Source: DASXHY01 sp035552155 (GTDB taxonomy: Bacteria > Verrucomicrobiota > Verrucomicrobiia > Limisphaerales > DASXHY01). Taken from it: DNA of 64,000 bases. The first letter of the stretch is position 1; every line of letters begins with the position of its first letter. A program made the position numbers and the translations under genes. The stretch is taken from assembly GCA_035552155.1 (NCBI GenBank), contig DASZLX010000009.1, positions 11,380 through 75,379 on the forward strand, in the 5' to 3' direction. Below, in pieces: positions 41,642 to 50,305 of the stretch. The notes beneath the pieces are model-generated. The model searched no databases. It saw only the letters and a program-made list of their open reading frames with translations, and was not told the origin of the DNA.

Positions 41642-42208
41642 ATGTTATTCCGAAGAAAAAAGGTCGCCGAGGTTGCTCCGGTTGCGGTGGAAGTGCCGAG
41701 CACCCTAACAGGGGCGCAGGAAGCCGGCGAGCCGCGCAAAAAGATTCTCGTTGTGGATGATGATCCCGTCATCGTCAAAACTCTCACTCTCACGCTGAAT
41801 GCCCGGGGCTACGACGTGCTGTCCGCCATGGACGCCGCCGACGCCATCGGCAAGATGCGCGATGCGAAACCGGATATGCTGTTGGTCGATGTCAGCCTGC
41901 CTGCGGATTGCGCCAGTGGCGGCGTGGTGCCGTGGAATGGATTTCAAGTGACTCAATGGCTCCAACGCATGAGCACGGGAAAGATTCCCACGATCATCAT
42001 CAGCGGAGCGGACAAGCCGGAGTACAAGCAAAAAGCGGCCGCCGTGGGCGCCGACGCTTTCATGGCCAAGCCGATCGATAACGCCCTGTTGCTGGGTTCA
42101 ATTACCTCGGCTCTCGCGAATCGCGAATCCGGGACGGAATTTATTAGTTTGAAGATGGCGAATTGCGAAGAACGGCTGGCAAATGACGGTCAGCATGGCG
42201 GAAAATGA
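41642..42208 (+). CDS. Response regulator receiver-domain protein
   Basis: 188 residues from the ATG at 41642, which has a GAGAG sequence upstream. An ATG at 41624 lacks one. A receiver domain spans about 30-160: KKILVVDDDPVIVKTL with the acidic pocket, phosphoacceptor Asp in MLLVDVSLPA, the Ser of IIISGADKPEY in the Thr/Ser position and Lys in AFMAKPID. There is a small insertion after the phosphoacceptor (DCASGGVVPWNG). No output domain follows, so it is a stand-alone receiver. No histidine kinase lies nearby. Confidence 0.9.
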   Translation: MLFRRKKVAEVAPVAVEVPSTLTGAQEAGEPRKKILVVDDDPVIVKTLTLTLNARGYDVLSAMDAADAIGKMRDAKPDMLLVDVSLPADCASGGVVPWNGFQVTQWLQRMSTGKIPTIIISGADKPEYKQKAAAVGADAFMAKPIDNALLLGSITSALANRESGTEFISLKMANCEERLANDGQHGGK

Positions 42209-42250
42209 GGATCGATACGGAATTTCTCAGTTTGAAGACGGCGGAGTAAT

Positions 42251-42306
42251 TTGGGGTTAGGTCTGGTTAGGTTGATTGGTGGTTAGGTTGATTGGTGGAT
42301 AGGTTG
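42251..42306. repeat. Short tandem repeat (GGTTAGGTTGATTGGT units)
   Basis: Two near-exact 19-bp copies of a GGTTAGGTTGATTGGTG-type unit plus partial copies at each side. It is located between the response regulator and its terminator. Confidence 0.7.
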
Positions 42307-42307
42307 G

Positions 42308-42343
42308 AGCGGGCCGGGTTTGCGCCGGCCCGCTTTTTATTTT
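42308..42343 (+). terminator. Intrinsic terminator after response regulator
   Basis: A perfect 10-bp stem AGCGGGCCGG/CCGGCCCGCT with a 7-base loop is followed by TTTTTATTTT. Confidence 0.9.
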
Positions 42344-42499
42344 CGTTGAAGGGATTTTTCTTCGGGGAACCTGCGATTCAACCCCCGTGTGTTTATTCCG
42401 AAGGCTTTGTGTCCGAACGTTTTGTTGACTTTTCGACACGTTTTAGTAACCTCTCGGGCGAGGTTTGAAGAATTCCGTCCCGGTCAAACGAAAGAAAGC

Positions 42500-45400
42500 A
42501 TGAAAACGTCTGCGAATTTCTGCAAACGGCTGGCTCTGTTCTTATTTGCGGCGTGCGTCGCCACCGGTTTATCAAACGCCCAACCTTTACCCAACGGATT
42601 GGTTGGGTGGTGGAAGGCCGAGGGGAATGGCCGGGACAGCATCAACGGTAATACAGCCTACGCCGCACTTCTCCCCGGCGGAGCCACCTTCGCTCCTGGC
42701 ATGGTTGGCCAGGCTTTCCAACTCGACAATACCAACGCGTACCTGTTGGTGCCGGCTTCGCCCAGTCTCAATGTCGGCACCGGAGGCGGCCTGACCATGG
42801 AAGGCTGGATCAAAGTGGGATCCGTGGACGGATTTCATCCGATTGCGGAATGGGACGATGGGAGCCGGCAGGTGGGTGTTCAATTGTGGCTGAATTCTTA
42901 TCCATCGGAGAGCGGCGCATTATTTGCCTCGGTGGTGGATACCAATCACAACACGCACAACGTTCTATCGGCCCAGGGCATTGTGCAGCCGAACGTGTTC
43001 CAACACGTGGCCTTGACTTACGACAAGGCCTCGGGAGTGGCGATGCTCTATCTTAACGGGGCTGTGGTTGGCCAGACCACCATCGGGACCATTGTGCCGC
43101 TGACGAGTTCGGATTTGTATTTCGGCCATCGGCCTAACGATGTTCCCGGCGATTGGACGTATGGAACGACTTTGGGCGGATTATTGGACGAGTTCAGCCT
43201 TTACAACCGGGCGCTGAGCCAGAGCGAAATTGCCGCGATTTTCAACGCCGGCAGCGCCGGCAAATGTAGCCTCACAAATTCCAGCAGCGCGCCGGTCATC
43301 ACGCTTCAGCCGACCAATCAAACGGTCGCTGCCGGTGGGACGGCTGATTTCTCCGTGTCCGCCAGTGGTTCGTCCACATTGTATTTTCAATGGTATGGCC
43401 CCAATAGCCTCCCGATTTCAGGAGCGAATACTTCCAGCCTGACGCTCTCGAATGTCCAACCAGCCGATGCCGGCTCCTATTTTGTGTTGGTCACCAATTC
43501 TTTCGGTTCCGGACAAAGCTCCAATGCCCTGTTGACGGTTACCGGGGGCACCACCAATTCCTGTACGCCCGCGCCCTCCGGCATTGTGGGATGGTGGCCG
43601 GGTGAAGGCAATGGCCAGGACATTGTCAGTAGCAACAATGCCATTCTGGAAGCCGGCGTGACGTTCACTCCCGGCGAAGTCGGCCAGGCCTTCCAAATGC
43701 TGAACTCCAACAACGGTTACGCGCGCGTGCCGGCTTCGCCCAGTCTCGATGTCGGTACCAGTGGCGGTCTGACCATGGAAGGCTGGATCAAAGTTGGGTC
43801 GGTGAACGGCCTTCATCCGATTGCGGAATGGGATGATCAGCGCCGGCAGGTGGGAGTTCAATTGTGGCTGAATTCAAATCCGTGGGAGAATGGGGCTTTA
43901 TTCGCTTCCGTTGTGGATACCGGTCATAACAACCACAACCTCATCTCAGCTGATGGCATTGTGCAGCCGAATGTGTTCCAGCACGTCGCATTGGCTTACG
44001 ACAAGGCCTCAGGAGTGGCGACGCTCTATCTTAACGGAGCCATGGTCGGCCAGACCACCATCGGAAGCATTGTGCCGCTGACGAGTTCGGATTTGTATTT
44101 CGGCCATCGGCCTAACGATGTTCCCGGCGATTGGACGTATGGAGCGACCCTGGGCGGATTATTGGATGAGTTCAGTCTTTACAACCGGGCATTGAGTCCG
44201 AGCGAAATTGCCGCGATTTACAACGCTGGCAGCGCGGGCAAATGTGACTTCACGAATTCCTATACTGCTCCAGTCATCCGGCTTCAACCGACCAATCAAA
44301 CGGTCGCTGCAGGTGGAACGGCTGATTTCTCCGTGGCCGCCAGTGGTTTGTCCCCGTTGTATTATCAATGGTATGGGCCCAATGGCACCGCGATTTCAGG
44401 AGCGAATACTTCCACCCTGATGCTATCGGATGTTCAACCGGCCGACGCAGGCACTTATTTTGTGCTGATCACTAATTCTATCGGTTCCGCACAAAGCTCC
44501 AATGCCATGTTGACGGTTATCAGCAGCACCAATTCCTGCACTCCGGCGCCTTCAGGCATCGTGGGTTGGTGGCCGGGTGAGGGCAATGGTCAGGATATTA
44601 TTAATAGCAACAATGCCATTCTGGAAGCCGGCGTGACGTTCGCTCACGGTGAAGTCGGCCAGGCCTTCCAAATGCTGAATTACACTAACGGTTACGCACA
44701 CGTGCCGGCTTCGCCCAGTCTCGACGTCGGCACCGGTGAGGGCCTGACTATGGAAGGCTGGATCAAAGTTGGATCGGTGAACGGATTTCATCCCATTGCA
44801 GAATGGGACGATCAGAGCCGGCAGGTGGGTGTTCAATTGTGGCTGAATTCATATCCATCGGAGAGAGGGGCGTTATTCGCATCGGTGGTCGATACCGATC
44901 ACAACACGCACAACCTCATATCAGCCGATGGCATTGTGCAGCCGAACGTATTCCAGCACGTCGCCTTGACCTACGACAAGGCCTCGGGGGTGGCGAGGTT
45001 GTATCTCAATGGAACGGTGGTTGGCCATGCGACCATCGGAAGCATTGAGCCGTTGACGAGTTCGGATTTGTATTTCGGCCATCGGCCTAACGATATTCCT
45101 GGCGATTGGACATACGGAGCGATCCTGGGCGGGTTATTGGATGAGTTCAGCCTTTATAACCGAGCGCTGAGCCAGAGCGAAATTGCCGCAATTTACAACG
45201 CCGGCAGCGCCGGCAAATGCCCAATAGCCATCGCGCCGGTCATCCAGCTTCAACCGACCAATCAAACCGTCGCTGCAGGTGGGACGGCCGATTTCTCCGT
45301 GACCGCCAATGGTTCATCCACGTTGTATTATCAATGGTATGGACCCAACAGCACCGCGATTTCGGGAGCGAATACTTCCAGCTTGACGCTCTCGAATGTC

Positions 45401-46438
45401 CAACCAGCCGATGAAGGTTCTTATTTTGTGGTGATCACCAACTCCGTCGGCTCTGTCCAAAGCTCCAATGCCCTGTTGACGGTTACCGGTGGCACCACCA
45501 ATTCCTGCACTCCGCCACCCTCCGGCATCGTGGGATGGTGGCCGGGTGAGGGCAATGGAGAGGATATTATCAATAGCAACAATGCCATTCTGGAAGCCGG
45601 CGTGACGTTCGCCCCCGGCGAAGTCGGCAAGGCCTTCCAATTGCTGAATTACACCAACGGTTACGCACACGTGCCGGCTTCACCCAGTCTCGATGCCGGC
45701 ACCGGAGCTGGGCTGACCATGGAAGGCTGGATCAACGTTGCATCAGTGGCTGGCCTTCATCCAATTGCGGAGTGGGATGATCAGCGCCGGCAGGTGGGAG
45801 TTCAATTGTGGCTGAATTCAAATTCAACGGAGAGCGGGTCTTTGTTCGCTTCGGTTGTGGACAACAATCATAATGGCCACAACCTGGTATCGGCCGAGGG
45901 CATTGTGCAGGCGAACGTGTTTCAACACGTGGCACTGACGTACGACAAGGCTTCGGGAGTGGCAATGCTCTATCTCAATGGAGCCGTCGTTGGCCAGGCC
46001 ACCATCGGAAGCATTGTGCCGCTGACGAGTTCGGATTTGTATTTCGGCCATCGGCCTAACAATTTTCCCGGTGAGTCGACGTATGGAGCGACCCTAGGCG
46101 GGTTATTGGATGAGTTCAGTCTTTACAACCGGGCATTAAGCCAGAGCGAAATCTCCGCAATTTTCAATGCCGGCAGCGCCGGCAAATGTTCCACGACGAT
46201 GGCGCCGAATTCGAGCATCGCCTTTCGACCGGTGATGAACCTCTCGTTAGCCGCCGGCTCATCGGTGCTGACCTGGCCGGTTTCGGCGGGTAACTGCATC
46301 CTGCAGTCTGCCGGCAGTCTCACGCCGCCAGTCAAATGGACCAACGTCGCCGTGACGCTTCAAACCAATGATTCCACTGTTAAAGCGACCCTGTCGCCAC
46401 GCGACCGACAGGGATACTTCAGGCTCGTGTATCCGTAA
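42500..46438 (+). CDS. Secreted four-repeat LamG/Ig surface protein
   Basis: 1312 residues from the ATG at 42500. The upstream open frame lacks a signal, and AAAGAAAG serves as a weak ribosome-binding site. A signal peptide (LALFLFAACVATGLSNAQ) is followed by four concanavalin/LamG-like jelly-roll domains, each starting GLVGWW or GIVGWWPGEGNG and ending ALSQSEIAAIFNAGSAGKC. They alternate with three Ig-like domains (LQPTNQTVAAGGTADFSV ... NAMLTV). A C-terminal module (about 1250-1312) ends in YFRLVYP. The repeats are almost identical in DNA, with a period near 970-985 bp. It is probably carbohydrate-binding or adhesive at the cell surface. No sorting signal is evident. Confidence 0.9.
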   Translation: MKTSANFCKRLALFLFAACVATGLSNAQPLPNGLVGWWKAEGNGRDSINGNTAYAALLPGGATFAPGMVGQAFQLDNTNAYLLVPASPSLNVGTGGGLTMEGWIKVGSVDGFHPIAEWDDGSRQVGVQLWLNSYPSESGALFASVVDTNHNTHNVLSAQGIVQPNVFQHVALTYDKASGVAMLYLNGAVVGQTTIGTIVPLTSSDLYFGHRPNDVPGDWTYGTTLGGLLDEFSLYNRALSQSEIAAIFNAGSAGKCSLTNSSSAPVITLQPTNQTVAAGGTADFSVSASGSSTLYFQWYGPNSLPISGANTSSLTLSNVQPADAGSYFVLVTNSFGSGQSSNALLTVTGGTTNSCTPAPSGIVGWWPGEGNGQDIVSSNNAILEAGVTFTPGEVGQAFQMLNSNNGYARVPASPSLDVGTSGGLTMEGWIKVGSVNGLHPIAEWDDQRRQVGVQLWLNSNPWENGALFASVVDTGHNNHNLISADGIVQPNVFQHVALAYDKASGVATLYLNGAMVGQTTIGSIVPLTSSDLYFGHRPNDVPGDWTYGATLGGLLDEFSLYNRALSPSEIAAIYNAGSAGKCDFTNSYTAPVIRLQPTNQTVAAGGTADFSVAASGLSPLYYQWYGPNGTAISGANTSTLMLSDVQPADAGTYFVLITNSIGSAQSSNAMLTVISSTNSCTPAPSGIVGWWPGEGNGQDIINSNNAILEAGVTFAHGEVGQAFQMLNYTNGYAHVPASPSLDVGTGEGLTMEGWIKVGSVNGFHPIAEWDDQSRQVGVQLWLNSYPSERGALFASVVDTDHNTHNLISADGIVQPNVFQHVALTYDKASGVARLYLNGTVVGHATIGSIEPLTSSDLYFGHRPNDIPGDWTYGAILGGLLDEFSLYNRALSQSEIAAIYNAGSAGKCPIAIAPVIQLQPTNQTVAAGGTADFSVTANGSSTLYYQWYGPNSTAISGANTSSLTLSNVQPADEGSYFVVITNSVGSVQSSNALLTVTGGTTNSCTPPPSGIVGWWPGEGNGEDIINSNNAILEAGVTFAPGEVGKAFQLLNYTNGYAHVPASPSLDAGTGAGLTMEGWINVASVAGLHPIAEWDDQRRQVGVQLWLNSNSTESGSLFASVVDNNHNGHNLVSAEGIVQANVFQHVALTYDKASGVAMLYLNGAVVGQATIGSIVPLTSSDLYFGHRPNNFPGESTYGATLGGLLDEFSLYNRALSQSEISAIFNAGSAGKCSTTMAPNSSIAFRPVMNLSLAAGSSVLTWPVSAGNCILQSAGSLTPPVKWTNVAVTLQTNDSTVKATLSPRDRQGYFRLVYP
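42596..46200 (+). repeat. Four near-identical tandem modules of about 970-985 bp
   Basis: Module starts (GGC of the GIVGWW motif) lie at about 42596, 43580, 44555 and 45524, giving spacings of 984, 975 and 969 bp, all multiples of three. The fourth module lacks the following Ig domain. High DNA identity between the modules indicates recent unequal exchange or gene conversion. Confidence 0.85.
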
Positions 46439-46546
46439 TCGTTTAATGCAGCCCACGATTTGAGTCACCGTGACGCGATCGATCTTTAGCGATTTTTGAA
46501 TGAGCTTGCCCCGAACCCGAAACCGTGCGTAAATTTTACCGCGATA

Positions 46547-46636
46547 GGAAGGGTGGCTGAGTGGTTGAAGGCACCTGACTCGAAATCAGGCTTAGGAGCA
46601 ATCCTAACGTGGGTTCGAATCCCACCCCTTCCGCCA
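46547..46636 (+). tRNA. tRNA-Ser (anticodon CGA), CCA encoded
   Basis: Class II tRNA. Acceptor stem GGAAGGG pairs with CCCTTCC, followed by discriminator G and genomic CCA (46634-46636). The anticodon stem-loop CCTGA-CTCGAAA-TCAGG carries CGA at 46581-46583, reading UCG serine codons. A long variable arm (CTTAGGAGCAATCCTAAC) and a T-arm GTGGG-TTCGAAT-CCCAC follow. The 3' end is the anchor of the repeats that define the downstream island. Confidence 0.97.
46625..46636 (+). repeat. Putative attL: tRNA-Ser 3' end core CCCCTTCCGCCA
   Basis: The 12-base core includes the acceptor-stem 3' strand and CCA. Identical cores in the same orientation occur at 55179-55190, 58524-58535 and 59513-59524, each preceded by GCGA or GTGCGA. 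Confidence 0.7.
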
Positions 46637-47284
46637 CCTATCCGCGCAAACTCGAAGGTCATCGAGTGAGATGGCCCAAACTGGATGTGCGCCGACGTCC
46701 ATACCGATCTTGCGCAGGTGCTGGACTTGCGCCGCCAGTTCCGTGAACGGATCGAGAGTAACGGGACAAATCGTCATGTGCCGAAATGCGCCGCGATGTA
46801 GCTCTCCGATTTGCTGATGATGATTATCGAAGATTGGAACGGAATTTGCGCTGCAAAGATAGTCGAGGAACCGCTTACCTTGTGTCGCCGGTTTCAGAAC
46901 GAGGTTTCTGAGAGACTCCACATACGCTGGAAAATCATTTGCGGGAGACTTGTAGGTGAAAGCCCCGCCTCTGCACTCAACAATAAAAAGGTGATCATCA
47001 TATCCGATTGGAGTTGCTTCAATGACTCCACCACTTCCTTGAGCCCAAATGACAGGTTGTGCCAAATCTTAAGAATAGCCTCGATGAACTGCGCTGCGGT
47101 GATACCAAACAATTCGCTCAGCACATCAGAATGGGAAAGGAACATGTCACTTAGAAAAGCTGGCTCGTGAACCTGATATCGACTTCCTCTAATATTACAC
47201 CAGTATAACCGAACAATGTTTGCGGCGGCCGAAGTCTCGCTGATCAACCAGTGATTCAACGATGTGGTAAATGAAAGGCACCAT
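46637..47284 (-). pseudogene. Frameshifted, truncated remnant of an unrecognised protein gene
   Basis: Two overlapping minus-strand frames look like one broken protein. The upstream part (HSDVLSELFGITAAQFIEAI, then LKEVVESLKQLQSD) continues after a frameshift near 46990 into LFIVECRGGAFTYKSP, VTLDPFTELAAQVQHLRKIG and GAHPVWAISLDDLRVCADRW. The last part then runs into the tRNA 3' end, where the gene has been cut. The IVECRGGAF stretch looks like the core strand of a PD-(D/E)XK nuclease, but that is only a resemblance. The truncation at the repeat core supports damage during integration. Confidence 0.55.
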
Positions 47285-48190
47285 TTACTGAGCATTGATG
47301 TTAAGTGCACTTAGCAGTGTCCGCAATGGGCTGCCAGCTTTGCCCCGCTGCCAGACAACGAACAAGTCCCAGGTTGCACCGGCGTCAGCGATCGGAATCA
47401 TGACGACGTTCGGAACGTTCAGGTGAGAAATGAAGGCCGGTTGAATCGAAATCGCTTCTTCATTCGCCGCCAAGGCGAGAGCCTCCGGGAGAGATTCTAC
47501 ATGACTAGTTGCGTTGTCAATGCTGGTCAGGCGGGGACGGAAGTCGCCATACTTGCGGCAGAACCTAATGATCCTCTGGGTGTATCCAGGGACGTCATCA
47601 TCCGATCCACGCACAAACGTTTCGGCCTTTAATTGTGAAAGAGACACCCGCCTTTCGGTTGCGAACCGGTGGCTGACGGGAAGCGCGACCACGCTCCCAA
47701 CCGTCTCCAATTTACGAGTATAGAAATCGCGCGAGAGCACGTCGATACCGAGCAAGGTGAATGCTAAATCAATTTTATCTTGCCGTAAGGCGATAATCAT
47801 CTCGCCGGGCGTTTGATCGAGCATTTTGACGTTCAGGCTCGGATAAGCGCGCCGCAGCGCGGCCAGAGCCGACCCAAGATTCTCCGGGACGACAGAAGCA
47901 ATATAGCCAATCCGCAACCGTTCACTCCCTTCGAGATTCAGCCGGCGGACTTCAGCCATGGTGGAATCAAAATCTGCCAAAAGCGTTTTTGCCCTTTCGG
48001 CGAGGACTTGTCCTCCGTTCGTGGGGCGCACCCCGGCAGAGGTTCGTTCCAAAACGCGCACACCGAGATCGAGTTCGAGTGATTGCATCTGTCGCGTGAT
48101 GGTTGACTGAGAAATCCGCAGCCGGTCAGCCGCACGCCGGAGGCTGCCTTCCTCAAGGACCACCAGGAACAAGCGAAGCTTTTCTAGCAT
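47285..48190 (-). CDS. LysR-family transcriptional regulator
   Basis: 301 residues. The N-terminal winged HTH (LRLFLVVLEEGSLRRAADRL, then ISQSTITRQMQSLELDLGVR) is followed by a substrate-binding-like effector domain (ERLRIGYIASVVPENLGSAL onward). It diverges from the DUF5069/SDR cluster across a 74-bp gap that contains a perfect 10+3+10 palindrome, the expected site for LysR-type autoregulation and control of the divergent genes. The effector is unknown. Confidence 0.93.
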   Translation of the reverse strand: MLEKLRLFLVVLEEGSLRRAADRLRISQSTITRQMQSLELDLGVRVLERTSAGVRPTNGGQVLAERAKTLLADFDSTMAEVRRLNLEGSERLRIGYIASVVPENLGSALAALRRAYPSLNVKMLDQTPGEMIIALRQDKIDLAFTLLGIDVLSRDFYTRKLETVGSVVALPVSHRFATERRVSLSQLKAETFVRGSDDDVPGYTQRIIRFCRKYGDFRPRLTSIDNATSHVESLPEALALAANEEAISIQPAFISHLNVPNVVMIPIADAGATWDLFVVWQRGKAGSPLRTLLSALNINAQ

Positions 48191-48199
48191 GCTTGAAAT

Positions 48200-48222
48200 A
48201 GTGATGCAAATATTGCATCACT
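48200..48222. promoter_or_regulatory. Perfect palindrome, probable LysR operator
   Basis: AGTGATGCAA and TTGCATCACT are exact inverted copies separated by ATA, centred 21 bp upstream of the LysR ATG. A third half-like segment (GCAATCACT) follows on the plus side. Its position between divergent genes fits the activation and repression sites of a LysR regulator. Confidence 0.75.
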
Positions 48223-48264
48223 GCAATCACTAATCGGCATTAGCCGCAAGCAATTGGAGGGTGC

Positions 48265-48735
48265 ATGGTGATGACAGTGAGAACTCAAACTTACTTTATT
48301 GGTCTCATTCAGCGTCCGCCGCGGAGCTTTCGTGTTCGTTTGGGCAACTACGTGATCTTGGCCCGCATGCTCGACAAGGGCCGGGCGACCCTCGCCGGGA
48401 AGAATGGTGAATATATATACAATTCCCCAACCGACCAGCACCTCGTGCAATTTCTTGGCTTCGATCCTGATGCCTTGTTAAAAGAATTGGCATCCGGCAA
48501 AGGTGACGGGGAAATGCTTGAATGGGTTCAGGCTCATTCCAAGGCCCCGCGCTCTTCATGGGAAATCGAGGCCTGGTCTGCTTTTATGGACAAACGCGCG
48601 CCGGACACCGACGCCGAAACGCTTGCGTTCTTTGCCGAACACTTGGGCCGGCTTTCCAAAACCCGGGGAGATGTCAAAACCTTTTTCGAATTCGGCGAAC
48701 TCGATGACTACGTCAGCTTTGGAGGAAAAGCGTAA
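48265..48735 (+). CDS. DUF5069 domain protein
   Basis: 156 residues with the family text RLGNYVILARMLDKGRATLA, GEYIYNSPTDQHLVQFLGF and the later EMLEWVQAHSK. A good ribosome-binding site (GGAGG) precedes the ATG. The function of DUF5069 is not established. It is the first gene of the plus-strand SDR cluster and probably LysR-controlled. Its 3' end has a degenerate second copy at 51148-51243. Confidence 0.85.
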   Translation: MVMTVRTQTYFIGLIQRPPRSFRVRLGNYVILARMLDKGRATLAGKNGEYIYNSPTDQHLVQFLGFDPDALLKELASGKGDGEMLEWVQAHSKAPRSSWEIEAWSAFMDKRAPDTDAETLAFFAEHLGRLSKTRGDVKTFFEFGELDDYVSFGGKA

Positions 48736-48781
48736 ATCCACATTTTCAAAATAACGAAGAACAAAACAAAGAAGAAAATAT

Positions 48782-49546
48782 ATGAGTAATAATAACAGAC
48801 AAAGATTAGCGGGAAAAATTGCGGTCATCACAGGTGGAAACAGCGGGATTGGCTTGGCCACAGCCATGCGCTTCGTGGAAGAAGGCGCGCAAGTCGTGAT
48901 CACTGGCCGACGAGAGAAAGAGTTGAAAGAGGCCGCAGCCTTGATCGGGAGAAACGTCACTACGGTCGCGGGCGATATATCGCGCCTGGAAGATCTGGAC
49001 CGCCTCTACGCCGTCGTGAAAGAGAAGCACGGTCATATCGACGTCCTCTTCGCAAATGCTGGCTGGGGCGAAGTCGCGCCACTCACAACGGCGACCGAGG
49101 CTCATTTTGACAAAACCTTCGACCTGAACGCGAAGGGAACGTTCTTCACCGTGCAAAAGGCCCTTCCTCTTTTCAAAGATGGCGGCTCGATCGTCCTGAC
49201 CTCTTCAGTCGCGAATGTGAGGGGAGATGCCGCGTTCACCGCCTACGCTGGGAGCAAGGCGGCTGTGCGCTGTTTTGTCCGCGGTTGGACGGTGGAACTG
49301 AAGGATCGCAAGATTCGTGTGAATTCGATGAGCCCTGGCCCAATCGAAACTCCGGCTCTGGAGAACGCGGGCCTCACCGCTGAACAGGTAAAACAGGCGG
49401 CAGAAGGGTTCGCCTCGGAAGTTCCGCTCGGTCGCAGAGGCAAGCCTGAGGAAGTCGCTGCTGCCGTCCTGTTCCTCGCCTCTGATGAAAGTTCTTACAT
49501 CACCGGTGTGGATCTCGCCGTCGATGGAGGCATGGCACAGGTCTGA
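48782..49546 (+). CDS. Short-chain dehydrogenase/reductase (active-site intact)
   Basis: 254-residue classical SDR. The cofactor site is VITGGNSGIGLA with an Arg-rich following region (ITGRREKELKEA) that favours NADP. The NAG segment is LFANAGWGE. The catalytic Ser is in IVLTSSVAN, and the Tyr and Lys are in TAYAGSKAAVR. It ends with the usual SSYITGVDLAVDGGMAQV. The substrate is unknown. A diverged duplicate at 51244 lacks the catalytic Ser and Tyr. Confidence 0.93.
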   Translation: MSNNNRQRLAGKIAVITGGNSGIGLATAMRFVEEGAQVVITGRREKELKEAAALIGRNVTTVAGDISRLEDLDRLYAVVKEKHGHIDVLFANAGWGEVAPLTTATEAHFDKTFDLNAKGTFFTVQKALPLFKDGGSIVLTSSVANVRGDAAFTAYAGSKAAVRCFVRGWTVELKDRKIRVNSMSPGPIETPALENAGLTAEQVKQAAEGFASEVPLGRRGKPEEVAAAVLFLASDESSYITGVDLAVDGGMAQV

Positions 49547-49636
49547 TGGCCGGGGGCGGTCCCGTTCTTGGCCTTTGCCAGTCGCGGGACCACGCTTCTC
49601 AAACTTTAGTTTCTAACACGAGATCGGAGAAACATT

Positions 49637-50236
49637 ATGAGCTATGCAATTGTAGGATTCGGTAAGATCGGCCAGGCTCTCGCCCACGCCTTTGCCCGTA
49701 AAAACATCGAAGTGGCCGTCGCGAGCCGTCGGCCGCCCGCAGCGTTAGCACCGCAGGCTCGGGCGATTGGACCCACGGTAGTCGCCAAGTCGTTGCGGGA
49801 TGCCCTCAAGGCCGACATCATCCTCTTAGCGGTCCGGTTCGAAGAGCATTCCAACGTTGCGAAGGCTCTGCCGAGTTGGAAAGGCAAAACGGTCATCGAT
49901 GCGATGAATTCGCAAGCTCCGCTGGAGGAACTTGACGGCCTCCTGTCTTCCGCCTTCGTCGCAAAGGCGTTCACCGGCGCCAAGTTAGTGAAAGGTTTCA
50001 ATCACCTTGGTGCGGCCACCCTGGCAACCGATCCGGTCGTCGAGGGCGGTCATCGGGTCGTCTTCCTGTCGAGCGACGACGAGGACGCGATCGCTCCCGT
50101 CGCGGATCTGGCTAAGCAACTCGGATTCGCACCCGTCGACCTCGGAAAGCTCAGCGAGGGTGGCGCGCTGGTGCACGCACGCGGCGACGTTTGGGGCCCG
50201 CTCATCTTCGAGGATTTGTTCAGGAAGGAACAATGA
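49637..50236 (+). CDS. NAD(P)-binding oxidoreductase, F420-dependent NADP reductase-like
   Basis: 199 residues. The N-terminal Rossmann motif YAIVGFGKIGQALAHAFARK, then VAVASRRPP, and the later KGKTVIDAMNSQAP and GFNHLGAATLATDP stretches are typical of the small coenzyme F420-dependent NADP oxidoreductase-like proteins, most of which use only NAD(P)H. It lies between the SDR and the NTF2-like gene in the same direction. A damaged second copy of about 84 bp lies at 52044-52127. Confidence 0.85.
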   Translation: MSYAIVGFGKIGQALAHAFARKNIEVAVASRRPPAALAPQARAIGPTVVAKSLRDALKADIILLAVRFEEHSNVAKALPSWKGKTVIDAMNSQAPLEELDGLLSSAFVAKAFTGAKLVKGFNHLGAATLATDPVVEGGHRVVFLSSDDEDAIAPVADLAKQLGFAPVDLGKLSEGGALVHARGDVWGPLIFEDLFRKEQ

Positions 50237-50305
50237 TCGGCCGCGGGGTCAGATTCGAAGGAAGAGCAAAAACTCAACTAACCTAACAACGAAATTAAAA
50301 CACAT

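Noticed and set aside
42251..42306. Tandem repeat considered as a CRISPR array
   Set aside because: There are only about two units with no unique spacers between them.
42596..46200. Direct repeats considered as a CRISPR-like or satellite array
   Set aside because: The period is nearly 1 kb and fully coding in one frame; they are protein modules.
46604..46640. Minus-strand frame running through tRNA-Ser (ending WRKGWDSNPR)
   Set aside because: The terminal residues are antisense tRNA; the frame is the tail of a truncated pseudogene.
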